Of a stretch of 64,000 nucleotides of DNA, positions 9,136-17,967 are shown one piece after another (position 1 is the first letter of the stretch; each line of letters opens with the position of its first letter). The notes below the pieces were generated by a model. That model had not been told where the DNA came from. It saw nothing but the letters and a program-made list of their open reading frames with translations, and ran no database searches. The DNA is from Nonomuraea sediminis. GTDB lineage: Bacteria > Actinomycetota > Actinomycetes > Streptosporangiales > Streptosporangiaceae. The position numbers and the translations under genes are program-made. Location: assembly GCF_018531495.1 (NCBI RefSeq), contig NZ_JAHDTI010000007.1, forward strand, positions 372,001-436,000. The letters run 5' to 3'.

Positions 9136-11298
9136 ATGGCTTCTGTGCTGTATCGGCTCGGCCGGCTCTCCTTCCGCCGCCGAGGGCGTGTGTTCGCCGT
9201 CTGGCTGGTCCTGCTTGCTTTGCTGGGTGGGGCGGCCGCCGCCTTCATGGGCCCCACCACTGACAATTTCTCGATCCCCGGTACGGAGTCCCAGCGGGCG
9301 CTCGACTCCCTGCGGGAGCAGTTCCCGCAGGCCGGTGGCGTGACCGGCACCATCGTCCTCGCCGCACCCGAAGGGCGGGAGCTCGACAAGGCCTCGGTCG
9401 CGGCCGTCGTGCGGGAGGCCGACGGAGTTCCCGGTGTGATCGCCGCCATCGATCCCTTCAAAGCCGGCTCGGTCACTCCAGACGGCCGCCATGCGTTGGT
9501 CCAGGTCCCGTTCGACACCGCCGCCGACGAGGTCACCGCCGTCCAGCGCGCGGCGTACGAGCAGGTCGGCGCCTCTGTGCGCGGGCTTCGGGTGGAGCAC
9601 GGCGGCGAGATCATGAAGGCCGGAGGAGAGATCGGCTCCACTGAGGCGCTCGGTGTCCTGGTCGCCGCCGTTGTCCTGCTCATCACCTTCGGGTCCTTGG
9701 TCGCCGCCGGTATGACGCTGCTGAACGCGCTGATCGGCGTCGCGGCCGGGATGGCCGGGTTGTTCGCCCTCAGCGGTGTGCTGGAGCTGACCGGCACCGC
9801 GCCAATCCTGGCGTTGATGCTGGGGCTGGCTGTAGGGATCGACTACTCGCTGTTCATCACCTCCCGCTACCGGCAATACCTCACCGAGGGCATGGCGGCA
9901 GAGGAGGCCGCGGGGCGTGCGATCGGCACCGCGGGTTCTGCCGTGGTCTTCGCCGGTGTCACCGTCGTCATCGCCTTGGCCGGCCTTTCCGTGGTCGGTA
10001 TTCCCTTCCTGAGCGTCATGGGGTTGGCCGCGGCCGGCACCATCGCCCTGGCAGTGTTGGTCGCCCTCACCCTGCTCCCCGCGATGCTCGGCTTCGCCGG
10101 CGCCCGCGTTCTGCCTCGCGGACAGCGCGACGGGCGGGTGCCCAGCCTCGGGCGCGAGGGCTTCGGGTACGGCTGGGGCCGGTTCGTCACCCGGCTGCGC
10201 GTCCCGATTCTGCTGGTCGGCGTTGTGGGGCTGGGCGCGCTGGCCCTGCCCGCCCAGGACATGCGCCTGGCCCTGCCCGACGCCGGCACCGCGGCGTCCG
10301 GCTCGGCGGCCCGCAAGGCCTACGACCTGATCAGCGAGGGATTCGGGCCCGGCTTCAACGGCCGCCTGATCGCCGTCGTCTCCGGCGAGGACGCCCAGGC
10401 CACTGGCACGGCCGCCAAGCAGGCCGCGCAGTTGATCGACTCCACGGACGGCGTGCTCCACGTCTCCCCGCCGCAGCCCAACCAGCAGGGCACCACCGTA
10501 TTGATGACCATCATCCCCAAGACCGGTCCGACCGACGCGGCCACAGAGCAGATCGTGCACTCCATCCGGGAGCGCGCGGCCGGTATCCGGGGCGCCACCA
10601 TCGCCCTGACCGGCGCCACCGCCATCGGCATCGACGTGTCGGCGAAACTCGCCGAGGCGATGCCCCTCTACCTGCTGCTCGTCGCCGGGCTGTCGATCCT
10701 GCTGCTGATGCTGGTCTTCCGCTCAGTACTGGTGCCGCTCAAGGCGGCGCTGGGTTTCCTGCTCACCGTCGGCGCCACGTTCGGCATCACCGTGGCCATC
10801 TTCCAGCAGGGACACCTGGCCGACCTGTTCGGCGTCGACGTTCCGGGGCCGCTGGTGAGCTTCCTGCCGATCCTGCTCATCGGGATCTTGTTCGGGCTGG
10901 CCATGGACTACGAGGTCTTTCTCGTTTCTCGTATGCGTGAGGACTTCGTTCTGGGCGACAGCCCGAAGCAGGCCACCGTCAACGGCCTGGGCCACAACGC
11001 CCGCGTCGTCACCGCCGCCGCGCTGATCATGACGGCCGTGTTCGGCGGATTCGTGTTCATGCACGATCCGATCATCAAGTCCATCGGTTTCGCGCTGGCC
11101 GTCGGCGTGCTCGTCGACGCATTTGTCGTCCGTCTGACCCTGGTGCCTGCAGCGATGTCCCTGCTCGGCCGCGCGGCCTGGTGGCTGCCCCGCCCCATCG
11201 ATCGGGTCCTGCCGAATCTCGACATCGAAGGCGAGAGTCTGCACGCGAACCTGGCCGTCCGGCAGCGCGCCGACTCCAGGGACGCCGTCAAGATCTGA
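9136..11298 (+). CDS. MMPL/RND-family membrane transporter
   Basis: A 720-residue MMPL-type exporter. After a basic start (MASVLYRLGRLSFRRRGRV) comes TM1, an extracellular domain, a five-helix bundle (about residues 175-345), a second extracellular domain and a second five-helix bundle (about 515-690). GIDYSLFITSRYR and AMDYEVFLVSRMRED are the paired TM4/TM10 motifs carrying the proton-relay Asp-Tyr. An upstream in-frame ATG at 9076 would overlap the TetR gene; 9136 fits the family N-terminus. It probably exports a lipid, antibiotic or other hydrophobic compound and is controlled by the adjacent TetR. Confidence 0.95.
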   Translation: MASVLYRLGRLSFRRRGRVFAVWLVLLALLGGAAAAFMGPTTDNFSIPGTESQRALDSLREQFPQAGGVTGTIVLAAPEGRELDKASVAAVVREADGVPGVIAAIDPFKAGSVTPDGRHALVQVPFDTAADEVTAVQRAAYEQVGASVRGLRVEHGGEIMKAGGEIGSTEALGVLVAAVVLLITFGSLVAAGMTLLNALIGVAAGMAGLFALSGVLELTGTAPILALMLGLAVGIDYSLFITSRYRQYLTEGMAAEEAAGRAIGTAGSAVVFAGVTVVIALAGLSVVGIPFLSVMGLAAAGTIALAVLVALTLLPAMLGFAGARVLPRGQRDGRVPSLGREGFGYGWGRFVTRLRVPILLVGVVGLGALALPAQDMRLALPDAGTAASGSAARKAYDLISEGFGPGFNGRLIAVVSGEDAQATGTAAKQAAQLIDSTDGVLHVSPPQPNQQGTTVLMTIIPKTGPTDAATEQIVHSIRERAAGIRGATIALTGATAIGIDVSAKLAEAMPLYLLLVAGLSILLLMLVFRSVLVPLKAALGFLLTVGATFGITVAIFQQGHLADLFGVDVPGPLVSFLPILLIGILFGLAMDYEVFLVSRMREDFVLGDSPKQATVNGLGHNARVVTAAALIMTAVFGGFVFMHDPIIKSIGFALAVGVLVDAFVVRLTLVPAAMSLLGRAAWWLPRPIDRVLPNLDIEGESLHANLAVRQRADSRDAVKI

Positions 11299-11309
11299 CA
11301 TCCCATCGA

Positions 11310-11338
11310 GTGGGCGAAGCCGCACGGGCTTCGCCCAC
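11310..11338. terminator. hairpin terminator after the MMPL gene
   Basis: A perfect 12-bp stem, GTGGGCGAAGCC (11310-11321) with GGCTTCGCCCAC (11327-11338), and a 5-nt loop, 11 bp after the MMPL stop. There is no U tract, as is common in actinomycetes. Confidence 0.75.
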
Positions 11339-11367
11339 AGCTCGGTCCAGGGCGACGCCAGCCCTCA

Positions 11368-11605
11368 ATGATCAAGTCACGGCGCAGGATCTGGGCTCCG
11401 GACCATCACCACGCTGCCGCGGACGCCGAGGATGAACGCCATCTGCGAGCGGGTCATCGGCACCCTGCGCTGCGAACTTCTGGACCGGATCTTGATCCTC
11501 GGCGAACGCGGCCCGCCCGCGACGTGAGCCGCCTCAAGACCTGCGCGAAGACCCGTCGTCGCAGGCACGATCAGCGAATACCGCCACGCCGCTCAACCGC
11601 GGCTC
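11368..11605 (+). pseudogene. remnant of rve/DDE integrase-type transposase, C-terminal part
   Basis: The frame starting at the ATG at 11432 reads MNAICERVIGTLRCELLDRI and then LILGERG, the highly conserved C-terminal catalytic-glutamate region of IS481/IS3-type rve transposases. It stops at a TGA near 11525. A shifted frame then continues with EYRHAAQPR (about 11575-11600), resembling the family's usual EYxxHYNxxRPH. The fragment is frameshifted and lacks the N-terminus and ends of an IS. The family's N-terminal half is found as a separate remnant at 55061-55414. Non-functional. Confidence 0.7.
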
Positions 11606-12300
11606 AGGTGACTGATTCCGGGGGTGATCAGGCCGGTTTCATAGGCGGTGACCACGGCTTGGGCGCGGCTGGACAGGCGGAGTTTGGTCATGAGGCGGCC
11701 CAGGTGGGACTTGACGGTGGCCTGGGCGATGTTCAGGTGGGTGGCGATCTGCTGGTTGGTCAGGCCCTGGCCGACCAAGCGGAGCACCGCGGTTTCCTGA
11801 CTGGTGAGCTGGGCAAGCTCGGCGGGCCGGCGCCGGGTGGGTTCGGGTGTGGTGGCGAAGTGGTGGACCAGGCGCCGGGTGACGCTGGGTGCCAGCAGTA
11901 CGTCGCCGCGGGCGACCGTGGCGATCGCGGCCAGCATCTGGTCGGCGGGGGTGTCTTTGAGCATGAACCCCGAGGCGCCGGCGCGCAGGGCGGCGAAGAC
12001 GTGTTCGTCCAGGTCGAAGGTGGTCAGGATGAGGATCTTCGGTGCCGGGTCGTCGGCGTGGGCGAGGATGTGGCGGGTGGCGGCGACACCGTCCAGGTTG
12101 GGCATGCGGATGTCCATCAAGATGACATCCGGAGCGGTCGCCTCGGCTTGGGCGATGGCTTCGTGGCCGTCGGCGGCCTCGCCGACGACCGCGAGATCGG
12201 CGTCGGTGCGGACGAGGGCGACCAAGCCCGCACGGACCAGCGCTTGGTCGTCCACGATCAGGACGCGGATGGCCCTGGTAGCAGTGTCGAGGCCGGTCAT
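11593..12300 (-). CDS. NarL/FixJ-type response regulator
   Basis: A 235-residue response regulator. The receiver domain (residues 11-125) has acidic pocket D17/D18, phospho-acceptor D63 in VILMDIRMPNLD, and a conserved Thr/Lys switch (LILTTFDLD, FMLKDTPAD). The C-terminal LuxR-type HTH (about 165-225) reads LTSQETAVLRLVGQGLTNQQ and then AQATVKSHLGRLMTKL. Its ATG overlaps the last 4 bases of the kinase gene upstream, so the two are translationally coupled. The longer upstream reading of this frame lies inside the kinase gene and is not the start. Confidence 0.95.
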   Translation of the reverse strand: MTGLDTATRAIRVLIVDDQALVRAGLVALVRTDADLAVVGEAADGHEAIAQAEATAPDVILMDIRMPNLDGVAATRHILAHADDPAPKILILTTFDLDEHVFAALRAGASGFMLKDTPADQMLAAIATVARGDVLLAPSVTRRLVHHFATTPEPTRRRPAELAQLTSQETAVLRLVGQGLTNQQIATHLNIAQATVKSHLGRLMTKLRLSSRAQAVVTAYETGLITPGISHLSRG

Positions 12301-13517
12301 CGGGGCACCCCGCTCTGCTGCTGGTGGGCCGTGGCGAGGACGGGCTCGGCGAGCGGGGACGCGGGCAGATGTGCGGTGACGGTATAGCCGCCGTGCTCGC
12401 GTGGCCCGGCGGTGAGGGTGCCGCCGTAGAGGGCGGCCCGCTCGCGCATGCCGATCAGCCCGTGCCCGGGCGAGCCCGCGCCGGTGGTGGCGGGGCCGTC
12501 GTCGGTGACCTGCAGGGTGACCGCGGCAGGGTGGTAGGTCAGGGTAAGGGCCATGTTGGCGTACGGGGCGTGCTTGAGCACGTTGGTCAGCGATTCCTGA
12601 GCGATGCGGTACAGGCACCTGTCCACGCCGGGCGGCAGCGGGCGTACCTGACCGGAGGTTGCCCGCTGGATCGACAGGCCTGACAGGCGGGCGCGTTCCA
12701 GCAGCGTGTCCAGCTGGGCCAGGCCCGGTTGCGGGGCGTAGGAGTCCTCACCGGTCTCGGGCGTGAGGCGCAGGACCGACAGCAAGTGCCGTAGTTCGGT
12801 CAGCGCCTCGCGGGTGGTGGTGGCGATCGCGGAGAATGCCTCGCGTGCGGTGTCGGGCTCGGTGGCGATCAGGCGGCCGCCGGCGCCGGACTGGATCGAG
12901 ATGACCGACAGGTGGTGGGCGACCACGTCGTGCAGTTCCCTGGCGATGCGCACGCGTTCTTCGGCGACCGCGCGCAGGGCTTTCTCCTCGCGTTCGATCT
13001 CCAGGTGGCGGGCGTGCTCGACCAGGTCCTGGTGGCGCAGGCGGCGGCTGCGTACCACCTCCCCGATCGCCCAGCTCGCCCCGAGCTGAAGCACGTTCTC
13101 GAACAGGTTGTTGACGGCCGCGAAGGTCAGCCCGGACCCGATGAGGTCGGGAACGAGGATGCTCGCCATCAACGCCAGGGCCAGGACGCCGTCGCGGTAG
13201 CCTTCCCGGCGGTAGGCCGCGACGGTGTAGAGGCCGACCAGCACCGACAGGGTCTGGAATCCGTTGGGGTAGTCGGCCAGGCCGCAGCCGATCAGGCTCA
13301 CCGTGATCACTGCCAGGACGGCGACGGGATGGCGTCTGCGCAGCACCAGCGGCGCGGAGGTGAGCACCGCCAGCAGGTACGCCAGCGCGACCGGGCTGTG
13401 GGCGGACAAGATGGCCTGCGTCACCGCGAGGGCGGTGAGCACACCGGCCAGCACGCTGTCCGTGACCATCACGGGCAAGCCACGCCACCAGCGGCCCCAT
13501 CGTCGCGCCACGTTCAT
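12297..13517 (-). CDS. NarL-type sensor histidine kinase
   Basis: A 406-residue HPK7 (HisKA_3) kinase. About five hydrophobic segments fill residues 15-155, with no large extracellular sensor loop, so sensing is probably within the membrane. The dimerisation/phospho-acceptor helix contains RIARELHDVVAHHLSVI with H196. The HATPase domain follows (N box NVLKHAPYAN, G boxes DDGPATTGAG and GHGLIGMRERAALYGG). It overlaps the response regulator by 4 bp. No target gene is obvious; self-regulation or control of the secreted hydrolase divergently placed at 13753 are possibilities. Confidence 0.94.
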   Translation of the reverse strand: MNVARRWGRWWRGLPVMVTDSVLAGVLTALAVTQAILSAHSPVALAYLLAVLTSAPLVLRRRHPVAVLAVITVSLIGCGLADYPNGFQTLSVLVGLYTVAAYRREGYRDGVLALALMASILVPDLIGSGLTFAAVNNLFENVLQLGASWAIGEVVRSRRLRHQDLVEHARHLEIEREEKALRAVAEERVRIARELHDVVAHHLSVISIQSGAGGRLIATEPDTAREAFSAIATTTREALTELRHLLSVLRLTPETGEDSYAPQPGLAQLDTLLERARLSGLSIQRATSGQVRPLPPGVDRCLYRIAQESLTNVLKHAPYANMALTLTYHPAAVTLQVTDDGPATTGAGSPGHGLIGMRERAALYGGTLTAGPREHGGYTVTAHLPASPLAEPVLATAHQQQSGVPR

Positions 13518-13752
13518 GGAATGACGGTATCCAGCAACCTGATCTGGTTTGTCCTCCTCGAGGAGGAGCTCGTCGCTAGGGCAGCAGTCGTAAGAGCAGG
13601 GCCGGCTGGCGTGCGGGTCGCAAGGCGCAGATCAGCATTCCGCTCGATGCCCGAGGGGCACCGGCGCCCCTAGCGTTCAGTTACCTCCGGCCATCGCACG
13701 AGCCGGAATCTCTCATAGGCGCCATCCGCCACCTTCCCGAAGGGATATACGC

Positions 13753-15258
13753 ATGCCCGATTCCAAGCGTGGAGTAGCCGCGGCAGCAGTGCTCATGGCC
13801 ACCGTCGGAGTGTTCGCCGCTGGACCGGCGCAGGCGGCCACGCCCATGGATCGCTTTCACCATCAGACGATCACCTGGCGCGCCTGCACGACCGGACCCG
13901 ATGACCGGGTGGGCAAGACGCTCGATGCCGCCGGTGCGCAATGCGCCACCGTCCTGGTCCCGATGGACTACCGCAGGCCGGACGGGCGGACTGTTTCGGT
14001 CGCGATCTCTCGGGTCAAGGCCACCGACGCCTCCCGGCGCCGCGGCGTCCTGCTGTTCAACCCCGGCGGGCCGGGAGGCTCCGGCCTCCAGATGCCGCTC
14101 CTGGGAAAGGAAGTGCCCGAGGTCGGGGCCCGTTACGACCTGCTGGGCATGGATCCCCGATTCGTCGGCCGCAGCACACCGATCAGCTGCCGGTGGCGGA
14201 CCGACACCTACCTGCGCTCGGCGGGACCCGACCGGCCTACCTTCGACAAGAGCGTACGTCTGGCCAGACACCTGGCGGCCGGCTGCGTCGCGGGCAACCT
14301 CCAGGCCCTGCCGTACGCCTCGACCAGGAACACCGCACGGGACATGGACGTGATCAGAGCCGCGCTCGGCGAGCGGAAGCTGTCCTACGTCGGCTACTCC
14401 TACGGCACCTACCTGGGCGCGACCTACCTGCAGATGTTCGGCTCGCGGGCCGACCGGGTCGTGCTCGACAGCGCCGTCGACCCGCAGGTGTACGGCCCGC
14501 GCCTGCTGTCGCGCGCCGCGCCCGCGATCGACGCCGCGCTCCGTCGCTGGGCGTCCTGGGCCGCTTCACGTCACAAGGAGTACGGGCTGGGCAGCACACG
14601 CGAGGCCGTCCTGGCGACCGTAGAGAAGATCAACCGGCAGCCTGTGACGATCGGCGGATATCGCGTCGACTCCAGTGTCGTGGCGCTCTGGCTGATGGGG
14701 CGCCTCTACGACGACGGGCCGCAGGCCTCCGCCACCCTCGCCAAGGAGGCGCGTGCGCTGAGCCACGCCGGCAAGACGCCACCGCCCGCCTCTTTCCAGG
14801 AGTTCCTTGATGGACTGTTCACCGGCGCCGGAGAGGCCTCCGACCGGGCGGGCACGGCGATCCTGTGCGCCGACCGGGCCGCACCCCGTGACCCGGAGAT
14901 CTACTACCGCGACATCCAGCGCCACCGCAGCGCGGAACCCCTGTTCGGGCCGCTCGTCCGCAACATTTCCCCGTGCGCGTTCTGGCCGGTCAAGCCGCTT
15001 GAAGCGCCCACCACGATCGGCAACTCCGTACCGGCCTTGATCGTCAGCGCGGAAGGCGACCCGGCGACGCCCTATCCGGGCCAGCAGGCCATGCACCACG
15101 CCCTGACCGGCTCCCGCATGATCACACTGACCGGCGCCTACCGTCACACCGTCTACATCGCGGACAAGAACACCTGCGTCGACACCAAGGTGACTTGCTA
15201 CCTCCTCGACGGCCACCTGCCTGAGGCGGACGTCACCTGCAGCCGCCCGGCCGGCTGA
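13753..15258 (+). CDS. secreted alpha/beta-hydrolase, tripeptidyl aminopeptidase-like (S33)
   Basis: A 501-residue exported serine hydrolase. A signal peptide ends near residue 29 (GPAQA-AT). The oxyanion-hole motif NPGGPGGSG lies near 103-111; the nucleophile elbow GYSYGTYLG carries S216; the acid is in SAEGDPATPY and the histidine in GAYRHTVY, in the C-terminal TAP-like domain. Cysteines cluster near the C-terminus. The family includes SlpD/SlpE-type mycelium-associated peptidases and proline iminopeptidases of streptomycetes. The start follows GAAGGGA, 10 nt upstream of the ATG. Divergent from the two-component pair across about 235 bp. Confidence 0.92.
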   Translation: MPDSKRGVAAAAVLMATVGVFAAGPAQAATPMDRFHHQTITWRACTTGPDDRVGKTLDAAGAQCATVLVPMDYRRPDGRTVSVAISRVKATDASRRRGVLLFNPGGPGGSGLQMPLLGKEVPEVGARYDLLGMDPRFVGRSTPISCRWRTDTYLRSAGPDRPTFDKSVRLARHLAAGCVAGNLQALPYASTRNTARDMDVIRAALGERKLSYVGYSYGTYLGATYLQMFGSRADRVVLDSAVDPQVYGPRLLSRAAPAIDAALRRWASWAASRHKEYGLGSTREAVLATVEKINRQPVTIGGYRVDSSVVALWLMGRLYDDGPQASATLAKEARALSHAGKTPPPASFQEFLDGLFTGAGEASDRAGTAILCADRAAPRDPEIYYRDIQRHRSAEPLFGPLVRNISPCAFWPVKPLEAPTTIGNSVPALIVSAEGDPATPYPGQQAMHHALTGSRMITLTGAYRHTVYIADKNTCVDTKVTCYLLDGHLPEADVTCSRPAG

Positions 15259-15420
15259 CACGACCAGCACCACTTGTTGCCGGACGAGCTCGCGACGACA
15301 ACCCCAAGCGCGCAAACTTCGCCTCGGTCGCAATCAACGGCGCGGCGGTTCCTCGATGTACTCCTACCTCGGTAAGTGCGAAGTTATCTAGGCCGACATT
15401 TCGCTATTTCTTGACCCGCT

Positions 15421-16611
15421 ATGCGAAGATCCCCGAAGGTTTCACGGAACGTTAGCGTTATGGGCACCAGCAGGGTCCGAGCTCACTATTGGGCACTCAC
15501 GCTCTGCGCGCTTGGCATGCTCGCAGGAGCCTTCCTCATCGGCGGCGCGGTCCACAGCGGCGGCGCCGCGGAGGACCGCTTCCTGCAGTGCTTCGGCGGG
15601 CAACGGATCGACCTTGCCGTGGTGCCCGCCGACATGGCCACCACCCGTCCGTCGCTGCCCGAGTTTCCGCTCAAGCGGGTCGCCGCGATCGACGGTGTCG
15701 CCTCCGTGCGGACAGTCCTCAGTGGCCCGGTCAAGATACAGGCCGAGGGCTCCTCAGCCACCGTCGTGGAGGCGACAATGCTGCACAAAGGTGGCCTGCC
15801 GCTGATCCACGTGATCGAGGGCGATCTGCCCAACCGCCCCGACGAGGCCGTGCTGGACGAGGTGACCGCCAAGACGCTTGTCGTCCACGTCGGCAGCACG
15901 CTGATAGCCGACGGCAAGGCGGGCACACCAGTGCGGCTGCGTCTGTCAGGCATCATCCAAGTCGACACGAACCAGGATCTGCTGTACCGAGGTGTCCTCG
16001 GCGTCGGCCCCGAGCTGGCGCAGCGGCTCGTCGGCCGGCTGACAGTGGACAGCCTGCAGGTGACACTCGACCCCGCCCAGGCGCTCGCCCCGGTCAGGCA
16101 CCGCATCGCAGCGGTGGTCGGCGACCGCTACAGCGTGCTCAGCCTGCAGGACGTGGCCGCGCACAGGAGCGCCGACTCGCAGGTGCTGACGCTGGCGCTG
16201 GCCACGCTGGGGGTGACGTCGCTGCTGGGTTCCATGGCGGTCGCGTGCGCCACCTTCGGCCGTATTCATGACACCTTCCAGCTCGACGCGTCCCACGTCA
16301 TCGCCAAGTACGGCGCGGCCGAGATCCGTAAGCTGCTCGTCTTCGACCGGGTCGTCGGCCTCGTTACCGCGATCATCGCCGGGATGGCGCTGACGGCCGG
16401 GGTCCTGGTGCTGCTGTCGATGATGGGAGCCGACCTGCCCTGCGCCAGCGTGTACTCCATCTCGCTGGTCACCACGCTGCTGCCCGTGATCGCCTTCTCC
16501 GTGGCCATCTCCACGGCGCCCGTGGTGGTGCTCGCACGCAAGTGCCGATCCTCGCGATCGAGTGATCAGCCGCCATGGTGGCCAAAGTTCCCCTCCCTGA
16601 GGGGCGACTGA
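15421..16611 (+). CDS. FtsX-like ABC permease-type membrane protein, orphan
   Basis: A 396-residue protein with one N-terminal membrane segment (about residues 24-46), an extracytoplasmic domain of about 200 residues, and three C-terminal membrane segments (about 260-280, 318-345, 352-375). This is the MacB/FtsX half-permease topology. Typical actinomycete exporters of this class are about 800 residues (two copies) and have an ATPase next door; neither is present, so it is either a single-module permease or a degenerate half. ATG 15460 (MGTSRVRAHYW) is an equally good start. A terminator follows at 16736. Confidence 0.7.
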   Translation: MRRSPKVSRNVSVMGTSRVRAHYWALTLCALGMLAGAFLIGGAVHSGGAAEDRFLQCFGGQRIDLAVVPADMATTRPSLPEFPLKRVAAIDGVASVRTVLSGPVKIQAEGSSATVVEATMLHKGGLPLIHVIEGDLPNRPDEAVLDEVTAKTLVVHVGSTLIADGKAGTPVRLRLSGIIQVDTNQDLLYRGVLGVGPELAQRLVGRLTVDSLQVTLDPAQALAPVRHRIAAVVGDRYSVLSLQDVAAHRSADSQVLTLALATLGVTSLLGSMAVACATFGRIHDTFQLDASHVIAKYGAAEIRKLLVFDRVVGLVTAIIAGMALTAGVLVLLSMMGADLPCASVYSISLVTTLLPVIAFSVAISTAPVVVLARKCRSSRSSDQPPWWPKFPSLRGD

Positions 16612-16735
16612 CGCTTGGCTCGAAACCCGTAAGGGCCGCCTTGATCTCCGAGGCCGCGCCGCCGGTCCGGTTTCGGCGAAGGCGGAGCCGATGGACTCGG
16701 CCGAACGGCACCATCGGGCGCAGCGGTTGCCGGTA

Positions 16736-16765
16736 GGGGCGATCGACGTCGCATTCGATCGCCCC
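16736..16765. terminator. bidirectional hairpin terminator
   Basis: A perfect 11-bp stem, GGGGCGATCGA (16736-16746) with TCGATCGCCCC (16755-16765), and an 8-nt loop. It lies between the convergent FtsX-like gene and agmatine deiminase gene. Confidence 0.75.
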
Positions 16766-16776
16766 TGAGGCCGTTG

Positions 16777-17943
16777 TCAGGGCTGAGGCTCCTGCATGGT
16801 GACGCAGTGCGCCCCGCCGCCGCCGTTGCCGTACAGGTTGTCGAGGTTGAGCTGGATCACCGGGCGGCCGAAGGCGTTCGCGATGGCAGTCTTGGCCGCC
16901 GCGTCCTTGGCGGTGTCGCCGAACTGCACGGTGATGACGGCCTGGTTGGTCACCGTCCAGTTCATGTAGGAGCTGAGGAAGTTCTTGCGCTGACCGGAGG
17001 GGATGCGGGGCAGCGTGTCAGGGCCCTCGATGGTGAGGACCTGCAGCCTGCGTCCCCGGGCGTCGGTCGCGTTCACCAGGGTGTCGTGGATGGCTTGCGC
17101 GTTGGCAGTCCAGACGTCGGGCCGTACCGCTCCCGCCAGCTGCACCATCACCACGCCCGGCGCGATGTAGCGGGCGGTGCCGTCGATATGGCCATCGGTG
17201 ACGTCCTGTCCGGTGACACCTGGCACCCAGATCATCTTGCCGGCGCCGAACCTGGCCAGCAGTTCGGCCTCGATCTGAGCGCGGGTCTTGCCGGGGTTGC
17301 GGTTGTTGTTGACCCAGCAGCTCTCGGTGGCGATCAGTGTGCCGTCGCCGTCGTACTCGATCCCGCCGCCCTCGCCGACCACACCCGCTCTGGTGAACGG
17401 CAGGCCGAGGTAGGCGGTCAGGTGCTGCGCGAGCGTACGGTCGTTGTCGTAGGCGGAGGCGGGGATGCCGTAGAAGCTGGTGGCATTTTCGCCCCAGGCG
17501 TTGAAGTTCAGGCCGACCGCGTCGCGCCCACCGGCGTCGTCGACGCGGAACAGCGGGCCGGTGTCGCGCATCCAGCAATCGGAGACCGGGACCGAGCTGA
17601 TCACGGTGACGGTGGACCCGCACATCGTCCGGGCCTTGGAGGCGTTGGTGGAGCCGTTGGCGCACATGATCACCGGCTCGTACTTGGCTACCTCCTTGGC
17701 GAGCTTGGCGATATCCGCCTGGATCTTGGACAGGAGGTTGCCCCAGATCGTCGTGCTGTGCGGCCAGGACATCCAGGTCCGCTTGTGCGCCTCGTCCTCG
17801 CCGGGCACGCGCCAAGCGGCGGCGCGGGCCGGCGCGGCGTCGCCGAGCACCCGCGCGGTCGCCAGGCCGGCAGCGGTCAAGCCGGCGCGGGCCAGCATCG
17901 ATCTGCGAGTGATGACGGGCTTGATGTCCTCGGTCTGACCCAT
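16777..17943 (-). CDS. agmatine deiminase family protein, Tat-exported
   Basis: A 388-residue agmatine deiminase (peptidylarginine-deiminase fold), expected to convert agmatine to N-carbamoylputrescine and ammonia. Family marks are WMSWPHS near 55, the substrate/catalytic stretch GEGGGIEYDGDGT, DGHIDGTARY with the active-site His-Asp, and the catalytic cysteine C380 in GGGGAHCVTMQEP. Unlike cytosolic agmatine deiminases it begins with a Tat signal (ITRRSMLARAG, hydrophobic stretch, APARAAA), so it should be exported folded. The gene starts 24 bp after the NCS1 permease stop and is almost certainly co-transcribed with it. Confidence 0.93.
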   Translation of the reverse strand: MGQTEDIKPVITRRSMLARAGLTAAGLATARVLGDAAPARAAAWRVPGEDEAHKRTWMSWPHSTTIWGNLLSKIQADIAKLAKEVAKYEPVIMCANGSTNASKARTMCGSTVTVISSVPVSDCWMRDTGPLFRVDDAGGRDAVGLNFNAWGENATSFYGIPASAYDNDRTLAQHLTAYLGLPFTRAGVVGEGGGIEYDGDGTLIATESCWVNNNRNPGKTRAQIEAELLARFGAGKMIWVPGVTGQDVTDGHIDGTARYIAPGVVMVQLAGAVRPDVWTANAQAIHDTLVNATDARGRRLQVLTIEGPDTLPRIPSGQRKNFLSSYMNWTVTNQAVITVQFGDTAKDAAAKTAIANAFGRPVIQLNLDNLYGNGGGGAHCVTMQEPQP

Positions 17944-17967
17944 GGTCGTTCTTCCTTTCGGCGGAGG

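Noticed and set aside
13552..13567. 16-bp palindrome TCCTCCTCGAGGAGGA
   Set aside because: Perfect but isolated, located between the divergent kinase and hydrolase genes; too little context to call an operator, and it may simply be a fold-back near the 5' end of a transcript.
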